From NCBI GenBank assembly GCA_036852015.1, contig JAANDG010000089.1, forward strand, positions 174,501-238,500: 64,000 bases of DNA, given 5' to 3'. Source of the stretch: Pelodera strongyloides. Its lineage: Eukaryota; Nematoda; Chromadorea; Rhabditida; Rhabditidae. This document shows positions 47,201 through 56,952 of this stretch, piece by piece. Every line of letters starts with the position of its first letter. Position 1 is the stretch's first letter. Position numbers and translations under genes: made by a program. The notes beneath the pieces were generated by a model. That model was given only the letters and a program-made list of their open reading frames with translations, was not told where the DNA came from and made no database searches.

Positions 47201-47334
47201 CACAAGCAGACGACCTCCTTCATAGATGGGACGATATCAAGGGAAACTCCGAACTGAGAAGCGGACTCTGCAAGAAGGCAGTCGGAGCTAGACGCCGTCT
47301 CATACGCCAACCTCACATACTCAACCGACATTAA
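44276..47334 (+). CDS. Secreted C-type lectin (CLEC family), six exons
   Basis: Exons 44276-44336, 44646-44761, 45131-45236, 46284-46354, 46738-46827 and 47179-47334 join in phase to 199 aa. Residues 1-17 form a signal peptide (LILCLLFSVLLGCSLA). The C-type lectin domain starts at CPIGWTYFPKTHAC (43-56), followed by YRCRAYGGHLASI (72-84), WIGL (110-113), WTDGSPFNFNHW (122-133), EPN (137-139) and WDD (165-167). EPN plus WxD is the usual calcium-site pattern of mannose-type sugar binding, so carbohydrate recognition outside the cell is likely. In many nematodes such proteins act in the gut or in immunity. The outer disulfide cysteines (C74, C179) are present, but the two inner-disulfide cysteines are absent: Tyr145 and Gly170 stand about where they are expected. 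Intron 3 is long (1,047 bp). AATAAA lies at 47544. Confidence 0.9.
45313..45552 (+). other. Coding-like open frame inside lectin intron 3
   Basis: A 79-codon ATG-to-stop frame (contains CVKLYTSPQWECKLWLC) with balanced composition lies in the intron between lectin exons 3 and 4. It has no flanking splice sites joining it to the lectin in phase. It could be a fragment of an inserted gene or transposon. No family recognised. Confidence 0.25.
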
Positions 47335-47543
47335 AGTGGTCCGGCACCTGGTTCTTGGCATACATAGTACGGCCAACTGCATTAGTAGTCATTGTATGCA
47401 AATTTCGTTCCACTCCCTGTTGAGAAATTTGCATATAACACAAGGGAATTCAGCCGTTCGACACATATTTCAAGAACATGTGCCATGTAACTTTAAATAA
47501 TAATACTTCGAATAATATCTTAATCCGTACAAATGATCTCATG

Positions 47544-47549
47544 AATAAA
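47544..47549 (+). terminator. Polyadenylation signal of the lectin gene
   Basis: AATAAA 210 bases after the lectin stop codon, followed by T-rich sequence. It is the first good signal downstream. Confidence 0.5.
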
Positions 47550-48101
47550 TATATTTGTTAGTTGAATACTACATTTTCTCTTCTACACGATTATTTGCTA
47601 CATGGTACATACATAGCACACAGACTGCAACCGTGCAACAATGCCAGAAATACTCCTGAACACGTCGCTATAAAAGTTAAACTAAGACGCAAGGAACACG
47701 TCGCTATAATTAAACTACGACGCGCTTAAACTCTTCCGCATTCGAGTAAACACGTGAAATAGAACAGACGAGCACATCAAACAAAATACATTATTAGTAA
47801 ATGTTTATTTTACTTCAGTGACATCTCTGAATACATTCTTCGTTTAACTGCCGGATTGCTCGGTTTCACCACTCCCAGATAGAAATACCACGCAACGTAT
47901 TCGTTGACCAAACACTAAATAAGACAAGATTTAAATAAAAAAAATTCAGTTTGTGAAAAGCGTTTCTTTGATGAGATACATAGACGACGCATAAGTTTAA
48001 AAGTTTAATGAATGTCTATTACACTACACTAAACAGTGATTAACTAGTAACAAACTCCTTCGAGGAAATGCAAGCTAATGGAAATTCGCCTTCTATGTCT
48101 A
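47550..48101. other. Intergenic between the lectin and the minus-strand gene
   Basis: It contains a short tandem duplication near 47659-47722 (GGAACACGTCGCTATAA with AAACTA(A/C)GACGC, two copies). Otherwise nothing is recognised. Confidence 0.5.
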
Positions 48102-51100
48102 TTATCGAATTTGCACCGCATACTTCTTTATCTACAAGTAGCAACAACAATAAAAAGAACTTGGGAGAAACACTCACATCAATAATACTGTCTGGCACAG
48201 CTTCCACTAGTTCTCTCGCACTTTCCAAAGTCCCAGTATGATGTTTGCCACCGTTGTAGATCTAAAAGTATGACAGGATAGAAATAATATGGAGAACGAT
48301 CAACACTGATCACTTAACTCAAGCCAACACCCAACTACTTATATGCAAGAGTTCACAACGAAGTGCGGAAAACACGAAGAAATCTGGACCTAGTTTACTC
48401 TACTGATCGCTAAGGAGATCGCTCTGCTACCAATACTCTGATCACTGTACTGATTACGACAATGCTTACCCACCTACCTTAGCTACCGTAGGCGTAAGTG
48501 TTAGCGTAAGGTATCGAAGGTATAAGGAAACCGACGCTAACAAATTATAGGATTAACATCTCACCCTGTACTCCGCATTCCTCTGAAAGTTCCACAAAAT
48601 ATGTGCAATTGTAAAATAGAGAGATCCGAGCGTGAAGTGACCAAGACAAAAGGCATTCACCTGGAAACACAACGAATGTTTTAAAGAGAAACGAAATACC
48701 GGCCGATTTTTGAAATTTGAAACACATCGAGTACATAGCATTCTTATGCAAATGGACATAAATTAGAATAAAAAATCGAGCTAAACTCGAGCCACTTTGC
48801 ATAAAAACTAAAGAATTCATCAGTCAACGGTGATTTTCAAAAACCGGTCGGTATTTCGCTTTAAATCTTAACACCGGAACGGTAGGAACTAATAAAGAAC
48901 TACAAACAATCGACAACGACACATTCAGTACACGGTAGGGCAGAGAGTAGGAGAGACCATATTGATTGAGTCGGCGAAAATTGTTGTTTAACTAAACTAG
49001 TAGAAAGGTTGTCCCCGATAAATAGGAATCGAATTGGAATCGAATTTGTTCCGTGAGGCACTGTACACAACGGTCGTTCCCTATGACGAGTAAGGCAAGC
49101 ACAAAGTGCAAATTACTTCTAGAGAATCTCACTACTGCCGCAACTGCACCTAATTAGGGTAAAAAACATACCGAGCAAAATCGTGATGGGCTTGCGTTCT
49201 GCATTTGATCCGCATTGTCCAAGATGATAAAACGTGCGGCTGGGTCTCCACATGACTGAAGATTAGCCCATGAATGGTTGTTAAAGAGTAATACCCTAAG
49301 CACCTTAGCCTAGGTATAGGTATCAAAGGTTATGGCAAAAAGAATAACGACTGCAATGCTTGTAAATGTTGTACTGTTGTACTATCTTGCTCGAGTTACC
49401 ACTAAACAAACGCACACTGTGTAGGTCAACAACCAACTACAAAAAAAGATACGCATAACAAGTACCATGGCGAGCTGTTTCAAAGTAACAAAAAACAATA
49501 GGCATCTTGCTCGCTGAATTAGTTTAGTGTAATCTTATTATAACGGTACATTTTATCTACATATTGGATTTTCATCCTGGGACCTGGGACGTACAAGTTT
49601 GCCTTATGCGAATATTTAACAAGTAAAAATAAAGTACTTACATCACAATGTGTATAGTGAGATCCAGACATTGTGTCGCTATAAGTGGCCATTTCATGTT
49701 CGGGGTACTTTTCTGCAAAATACTTAGCAAGTGGTGGAAGATCCGACGGTTTCAGCACGTCCTAAAAAATCATTAATTTTCGAATCGAAAGTAAAACTTT
49801 GGGATTGGGTCTGGAAACGATCTGATATTTTTACCGGGAATGGGACAACACATTATCGTGTTGTGCCTTTCCGTTTAGTAGTCTAGTGCGGCCTAATCAT
49901 ATCAGTCTAAGTGAACTGCAGAACTTTAACATGTTAAAACAACTTAATATCAATAAAAGCAGCAACAGCAACTAAGCAACCACAGTTTAGCTACGCAGTC
50001 TAGTCACTTCATGGAAAAGGTTAAATGTTGATCTAAACTAACATAAATAAGTAGACTAGTAGACGACCAGTTAGCTTATTGTTACTGGTTCCGAACTCAG
50101 ATTCACAGATGATACTCTAATATAATACACATAATAAAAAAATCTACCTTAACTGTTTTCCGGTGACAATTGTTGAGAAATGTGAGAGTCAGTCCACAAT
50201 ACGTCTCAATTCCGGTCATTAATTCCTCATTTAGGGCTTCAATTTTGCTGCGAGACGATTGACATTTCTTCAAGTCTGCAAAGGAATACAAGTAAGAAAG
50301 ACCGACATTCGGGGATACGGAGTAACGAAGTATAACTATATTTTACATGAAACTTATCCCCACCTCTACCGTAAATTCATCTAAGAAAAAAAGTGAAGTG
50401 TACCCAACACAACAAAACACAAAAGTTGATCATAAATGTATATGTGATTTGAATGAAACATATGTTTTATTATACTAAGCACCGGAAATAAAAGAAACAC
50501 GGATGTGCATGGGCCCCCACTGGCTTATTAGAACAAACAAAATAGTCAAGTCATTAGATGCGAACGGGACAACTAGGGCAGGGGTTATCTTTTCAACTTT
50601 TTTTTGTTGGCCATATGAGTACAGGAGTTTCTCCTAACCGCAATGACCCACAGTTACAAAACACAGCGAAATAGTAAGAACATACCATGTAGTGATGAGA
50701 TTTGATCTCCACACGACACGGTCCACAGATCGTATATAAAAACATTTCTTAAATGTTTTCGCAAAGATTTTTCCTTCCACAACTTGCTATTCAACACAGC
50801 TTTATCGTCCTAAATGAATGAGATGACACGCAAAGATGACAATGTACAGCAAATTTGACACTTACAATTAGACTTAGCTTGGGTAACACAGGTTTATTCG
50901 AAATGCAAAATTTAGGTAAGGAAATTTAGGTTTAACAAGGCAATGTGCAATTTTCCAATACCTGATCCGCGCACGCTGAACGGATGTCCGAGGAAAGGAA
51001 AGGTAAAAAAAAAACAAGGTCATCTAGGATAAATAATGTTCAAAATTACATCACTTACTTTTAGGGCCCGTTGAAACATTATGTTGAAATTGTGAAGTGT

Positions 51101-51508
51101 GAACACACCTGGAAAAAGAACAATTCATAACAAATAAACTAAATCATTGGGAATTTGGAATGCGAAAATTGGAAATTTCACTTGTTTTTATAAATAGAAA
51201 CATACATAGACACTACCTTAGCTATAAGAATTGGTCCGTGTAGATTAGTCAATGAAACTTTGAATAGATAACTAACTACATACAGACGCCGATGAAAAAC
51301 CAACTTCTATCGAAATCCCGAGCTTGGACCACTAGGCGCTTCCGCTTGTCACCGCGGTGTTGTGAACACGACGGCAGGTTAGAATCGCTGTTAATTAGGG
51401 CACTTGGCTCTTCGACTGTCAGGTCCTCATCAATCTGAAAATCACAGTTTTCAAACTACATATTGTAATGTAAACTGTATAGTTAATATTGGAAAGTGGA
51501 GATCCCAT
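48102..51508 (-). CDS. Unrecognised nine-exon protein, about 267 aa
   Basis: Exons in transcript order: 51476-51508, 51284-51434, 51059-51108, 50686-50809, 50148-50275, 49642-49761, 49172-49255, 48178-48261 and 48102-48131. Every junction agrees in phase, with good GTAAGT/GTATGT donors and TTTCAG-type acceptors. A TTTCCAG acceptor lies one base before the ATG, which suggests trans-splicing. A hydrophobic stretch around residues 55-72 (SWFFIGVCVFTLHNFNIMF) might be a signal anchor. After it come spaced cysteines (SCGDQI, LKKCQSS, ETYCGL, NNCHRK, THCDSCGD, RFCS), which fits a cysteine-rich secreted or membrane protein. No family is recognised. The C-terminus is uncertain: a donor nine bases earlier (ACA|GTATTA) would give a longer in-frame tail containing KEVCGANSIID. 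A MITE-A copy lies in the penultimate-region intron (48262-49171). Confidence 0.72.
48681..48864. repeat. Palindromic MITE, family A (intronic copy)
   Basis: Left end TTAAAGAGAAACGAAATACC (small internal insertion), right end CGGTCGGTATTTCGCTTTAA, standard core. It lies inside an intron of the minus-strand gene 48102-51508. Confidence 0.9.
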
Positions 51509-51509
51509 A

Positions 51510-51516
51510 CTGGAAA
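51510..51516 (-). promoter_or_regulatory. Candidate spliced-leader acceptor of the 48.1-51.5 kb gene
   Basis: TTTCCAG on the minus strand is followed by T and then ATG at 51508. The placement matches trans-splice acceptors in nematodes. Inferred. Confidence 0.45.
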
Positions 51517-51708
51517 CTTGAAATCTCAGAATTGTAGAATACTACCAACTAGCCCATTTTGTAAATATTCTACCCCCTAAATAACACATGGAAAAATACT
51601 ACCCCCGGAACATATAATCAAAGAAGGCCGGCGCTCCTATACACCGGAACAAGCCTGCGCAAGCGGACCCAACTCCTACGTCAAAGAGTTAAAGCTGGAA
51701 TCAGAAAT

Positions 51709-52530
51709 ATGAAACCAACCACTTCTTCATATTCGATCGGATCGTCAAGATCTTCAAACATTGCTCGGCGTGGCCCTATAGTATACAAACCTTATGATGC
51801 GTTAAAATTCAGAAATAACAAAAATAATATAGAAATAGTGACTCAAGTTCCAACACGAAAACAAGATTTTGAGCAGAACCTCTGCTTGCACACGACCTGT
51901 TCAGGAATTCCGCAAATACTCATTATGCCGTCAATACTGGAAAATTACGTTTATTATAAAGAAATTCAGAACATAAAATAAAAAAGAACTAAAATAATTT
52001 TCTCAAAAAAAAATTTCCGTGAAAATTGTAGTTTGGAGTTTGGAACCAGCCAATAAGATTTGACTACGGTAGCCTGCGCGTGAGAAATAGAGGGTACAGA
52101 GACGGATCACGTATTTTACATGCAATTAGTATAACGCATCTTCGATAATTTGAATACACCTTTAGAGCCGCTAAATAAATCTTATCGAATTACATATGCA
52201 ACAGAAAACGTATGCGAAATTTGGCTAATCTATATTCGAAATTCAAACTACAGCACAACATTCCGCTGTAGAGAAACAAAAAGAGTTTATGATGTTTACG
52301 TCCAGGCGACCAGTAAGTGCTTTTCTTACGTTTTATAATTTATATTAAATAGAGCTATGCATACGAGGGGTTTCAGAGAGTATCTGGAGGTACGGTACCG
52401 TTGAGCTTACTGTAAAATTCAGGTGCTCGATATTATTTTTGTTGGGCTACTCTTCGTCATCAAAATTCCCGTGACGATAACGCGATTTGTTGCTGAATTG
52501 AACATGGCACATGATTTCAGAATATGTTAG
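51709..52530 (+). CDS. Small unrecognised protein, possibly MSP-like; 5' part unresolved
   Basis: Three exons are well supported: 52166-52312 (starts PLNKSYRITY, donor CCA|GTAAGT), 52377-52422 (acceptor GGTTTCAG, donor CAG|GTGCTC) and 52521-52530 (acceptor GATTTCAG, stop TAG). They join in phase. The frame is also open for a few codons upstream of 52166. The segment IYIRNSNYSTTFRCRETK followed by YDVYVQ and GTVELTVKF resembles a beta-sandwich such as the major sperm protein fold. That resemblance is weak and by eye. A 5' open frame at 51709-51981 (contains GPIVYKPYDALKFRNNKNN) may be the first exon, but I found no donor of the right phase. The gene is divergent from the 48.1-51.5 kb gene, about 200 bp from its ATG, so they may share a promoter region. 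Confidence 0.5.
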
Positions 52531-52799
52531 TTTTATTTGTAACTTCAAGAAACATCATGAAATCCATAGAATCATACCACTAACCTTTTGAGCATGCATG
52601 ATGTTTATAGTCTATACATGTTCCATGAACTGGACGTATAAAAGTTATAATATTTTTAGTTAATTAAAATTAAAGGGGATTTAGAAAAGGTTTTCAGATA
52701 GTAGAGAACTTTACCCGGATGCGACACACATGGACTGCCACCCAGTGAATAGGTAACCTAAACTAGAATATATTGACTAAAAAAAATAATTACCCAAAT

Positions 52800-52870
52800 A
52801 AATAGCTGTTGGATGCATCAGCGAGAATTGAACATGTGATGTGTTGCATTCTACTAGGCAACTCTATAAG
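52800..52870 (-). repeat. Possible tRNA-like relic
   Basis: On the minus strand a TTGCCTAGTAGAATGC A-box-like word precedes TGTTCAATTCTCGC, a B-box-like word. The stems are poor. It may be a SINE or tRNA relic. Confidence 0.25.
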
Positions 52871-53107
52871 TTTACTAACAGAGAGTTGTCTCCTTATATT
52901 GTAACCTACCTAAAATAGTTTTTATCGAAATAGAGCCTTGCAGCTATTGTTTTTGTAGTAAAATACTCACGATCTGATCGTTATATAAGGTGCTCCGTGC
53001 TGCGCATGCTATGTGCACGCTGTCGTAGGTATTATTACGATATAATATGTATTATTTTAAACAATATTCCCTATATCACATTTTCTCTCTTTAGGTGTGG
53101 TGGTGGT

Positions 53108-54446
53108 ATGGCTCTAACCATCTATTCCTCTTACGCAATTCTCCTTCTCTCGCTCTCTATTTCTGTGCTTCTCGTCGCTGAAGCACTCCATCGCTCTACA
53201 AGAATTACAAAAATCGCCGGCCTTTTGATGGTAAGCTGGAAAATAACTTTCTTTGATTTTATCGATCTATACACCTCGATGCACTTGGAGTTTTGAAGTT
53301 TAAACTAGGGACACCGAGACACCATATAATTAAAGATCGGTTATCATGAGAAAGAATAACACAATATTTAGGTCGTTTCTCTGTCAATTAATGGAATGAT
53401 GCAATTGGCTTCTACTAATTACGTTCGAGCGGAATGTCTCGGTAAGTTTTCCTCTTTTCATTCTTAATATAAATACTTTATAATGAAGTACGGCCCAAAG
53501 AAGCGCCCTAACGAGCACCTCCCCGGCTGTGCGGCCGTACTTTATGTCGACGTGATTTTACTTTGAGATAATAAATGTTATGAGATCCTGAAATTTTGCA
53601 GACCTGGTGTCTGTCGCTCTGCTCGCTCTCCCCTGTGCACTCTCTGACATCGGTCTTCTGATTGTCATAACATCCAGAGGAGAATCAGACTTTCTCCAGT
53701 CTTGTCCAATCAATACCGTGTTTCTTCACCCAACTGGTTGGTTTTCGAAATATTCAGGAAAATACTGTACCTCCCAGAATTACATATGAATATAACTCGT
53801 TGTGAAAGTTCACAAAATTCCAGGCCCACCTCCCAGTAACCCCTTTTTTTGCTAGAAGACTGTTACGCTAATACCGACTGGTAAATAAACCGAAATATTA
53901 GTTCTTAGCTTCGTGCAGTGTAACAAACCTACTTACTCAGCGTTACGTTGTAGACGCAAGTCAATATTGGCGAAAAACTTAAACATTTATTTTGATGGCA
54001 CATTACAAACTATTATACCTTTTAGAAGCCACCCATGAGCCTGAGACTACCCCGACACCCCCTACTACCGGTGGTAGGTCACTACTTACTTTCTATACAT
54101 TTTACTTACCATCTACTTGATATTGATTTTTGTTTATCCCAACATAAGGTTATGGGAATGACTTGCCGTATCTTGTGTAAAATGCACTTATGGCTTGCTG
54201 GTGGGTTGGCGATATCAAACCATTCAACCAGTATAACAAATAGAATATATTCTTTCGAAAAACATAGGTTGTTTCTTCCGAGTGGCACCATATTTTCACT
54301 GTTTCGAAAATTAAATTATATACATTTCAGCATCTCCAACAGTTGTCATTTCTGACCCGCGGACTGATGGAGGCACGGATCGTGCGAGAGTCACGTTCGC
54401 AGACACACAGAGGACTAAGCCAACCCCGCCGATGGTGGTATCCTAG
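53108..54446 (+). CDS. Small multi-pass membrane protein, five exons, 163 aa
   Basis: Exons 53108-53230, 53372-53441, 53602-53736, 54026-54073 and 54331-54446 join in phase and end at TAG. Three hydrophobic segments are visible: about residues 4-28 (YAILLLSLSISVLLVAEAL), 38-53 (IAGLLMVVSLSINGMMQLA region) and 66-86 (LVSVALLALPCALSDIGLLI). A Thr/Pro-rich, hydrophilic tail follows from about residue 110 (EPETTPTPPTTG onward, ending TPPMVVS). It is probably a membrane protein with a flexible tail. No family is recognised. A CTCTCTTTAG acceptor 13 bases before the ATG could be a trans-splice site, or an upstream non-coding exon may exist. A MITE-A starts 28 bp after the stop, and its internal AATAAA is the nearest polyadenylation-like signal. 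Confidence 0.75.
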
Positions 54447-54473
54447 CTTTCCAACCCTGGATATCAATGGGAG

Positions 54474-54655
54474 TTAAAGCGATATACCTTCCCGTTTTTG
54501 AAACACATCGAGTAGACCAGCATTCTTATGCAGCTTATGCAAATTAACATAAATTAGAATAAAAAATCGAGCTGAATTCGAGAAAATTAGCATAAATGCG
54601 TACGAATTCAGTTATGCACGATGCGTTTCAAAAACCGGCCGGTATTTCGCTTCAA
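54474..54655. repeat. Palindromic MITE, family A, just 3' of a gene
   Basis: Ends TTAAAGCGATATACCTTCCC and CGGCCGGTATTTCGCTTCAA, core intact. Its GAATAAAAAATCG word (54556-54568) could supply the polyadenylation signal for the upstream membrane-protein gene. Confidence 0.9.
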
Positions 54656-55571
54656 CCTGCGTTATGGTTGCTAAGTCATCTATTTTAACTCATCTAGTTA
54701 CCACGCACGATTAACCCAGAGTTACGAAAATTAGTTATTTTAATCTTCTAAAACAAATTTTTGATTTAGATAGTAACTTGGCGCGTGGTGCATATTCTCT
54801 ATTTTTAAAACAGTATTGCACATGGTTTGTGAAGCAATTGTATTCCCATGCAAGCTATGTTCCATTCTGTGTTTTTTATGTGTCACCTTTGCACAAAATA
54901 CATGGGAGTGCAGTTATATAGACTACGCTTCACTCACCACGTGTAGTATCCCTTTATATTATCAATGCGTACAACAATACGTGTAAGTCGAAAAACCATT
55001 AAAACTGTTCTTTATTATCATTTAGTTCAATTGCGATGTCGAGAACTAACTAGTAAATTACTTTATGACTGTTTGACTGTTATTATCCTGTACTTAGTCG
55101 TTAAATCGTCTATTTAGGTATTAGAATTAGACGTTCAAATATTAATTGATGGACTAAAATATGATGTAACGTAGAAACTTTTTACTCGTTTATGAGATTT
55201 TTTGTCATGTTTAATTGATTATGATTGATGGGGATATGATTTATAAAGTTGTTGACGCATGTATTGTAGGTTATCTTTCCTTTTTTCCTTCTGTTATATC
55301 ATATGAACCAGTTTCACTGACGAAACCACGCATGGGCCCGCGCACCGGCCAAAGTTTGAAAAGTTTTCAGTAAACAAACGGGTGCACAGTCTACGTACAA
55401 ACATTTATTTTGTAACACACACACGCAAGATAGACAAACAATATAAAGCATTAAATTATAAACTAAATCAGAGTTATTATAATAGAAAGATAAAGGCACA
55501 GTATTTCGTAATATATGTTGACCACACACAAATAGAAAATCGAACGATAGACATATAGTTCGGAGGAGTTT
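54656..55571. other. Intergenic, nothing identified
   Basis: AT-rich with scattered stops in all frames. No exon or repeat was resolved. Confidence 0.45.
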
Positions 55572-55750
55572 TTAAAGCGAAATATCGGCCGGTTTTTGAA
55601 ACGTATCGTGTACACCAGCATTCTTAGCAGCGTATGCAAATGAACATAAATTAGAGTAAAAATTGAGCTAAAATAGAGTAATTTAGAGTAAGTACTCAAG
55701 AATTCAGTTGCCCACGATGCGTTTCAAAAAACGGCTGATATTGCGCTTAG
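55572..55750. repeat. Palindromic MITE, family A
   Basis: Left end TTAAAGCGAAATATCGGCCG. The right end is diverged (ACGGCTGATATTGCGCTTAG). Core present with small deletions. Confidence 0.87.
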
Positions 55751-56342
55751 GAAAATACACTACTTATCGTATGCACATCAAATCAAGTTCTCAAATAGTC
55801 AAATTGTTACACAAAATAATAAAGTGAACAACGCTAATGAGCAAAAGCAATTAAACAAATACTGAATAAAATGCACTGATCTATACCGTAATTAATATTG
55901 AAAAAGATTAGAATATTCCAAAAATCAAAATCACATTTTCCAGTACATTCGCACAAAAAAAGCACCAAGAATTTCAAATAAGACTAGAATCAAATAAACA
56001 CGAACATTTTAAAGATTAACTATATGATTAAAGCTTTCGAAGTATGGAAAATTTATATGTATACAAGAATAAGAGCCAATAAAAGCAAATAAAAAGTCAC
56101 ATGATGAAAATAAAATGTCCAAGTGTTGAGACTTTTGAAAACATACTTATTACTATATATAAATGCAATCATTTCAAGAAGAAAGATGAGGCTTTAGAGC
56201 AACTTTATCTAGTACTGCAGGGTTTTGCTGGACGTATGTACAAGAACTAGATATAACAGTGACTAATGAAATAATAATTAAGAATCTCCTAAAGACGAAA
56301 ACGCGAAATAAGGTGAGCAAGACGTGTAGCTATGCTATATGA
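55751..56342. other. Intergenic, nothing identified
   Basis: A-rich DNA between two MITE-A copies. No supported gene or repeat. Confidence 0.45.
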
Positions 56343-56527
56343 TTTAAAGCGAAATACCGGCCGGTTTTTGAAACGCATTGTGGACAACTAATTTCTTACG
56401 TATTTATGCTAAGTTGCTCTAATTTAGTTCGATTTTCTATTCTAATTTATGTCCACTTGCATAGGCTGCATAAGAATGCTGGTGTACTCAATGTGTTTAA
56501 AAAAAAACCGGCCGCCATTTCACTTTA
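56343..56527. repeat. Palindromic MITE, family A
   Basis: Left end TTAAAGCGAAATACCGGCCG, right end CCGGCCGCCATTTCACTTTAA. The core is in the reverse orientation (TTGCTCTAATTTAGTTCG). Confidence 0.9.
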
Positions 56528-56952
56528 ACTGTAGTTTTCATATGGCAAGCAGGATAATTGAAATGCCATTCTTAGCCGTCATTACCCTATTTGTATAAAG
56601 GATCGGACTCATGAAGAGATTGTAGTTTCTTTTGAATTACTGTGCTAACCGCTATTTTAAGGTTCAATATCCATAAAGCTATTCGACACGAGGAGATATT
56701 CGCACGAGGCGAATTCGTACGACTTTTTTCTGTTACATCATACATTTTGAAAAAAAAGTTTTTGAATATCAAGAAATGTGGGTTTCACAACGATGTTTCC
56801 TGAAAATTGAAACTTCTAATTTCGGCTGCACATGGATATTCAGTAAACGATGTTTTCATAGACCCGACCCTTTAATAAAGCACTATATTTGTAACCGTCT
56901 TTTTTATTGAGAATTTATATGTTAATTCTACTGTGAGCTAGAGCTACCGTAA

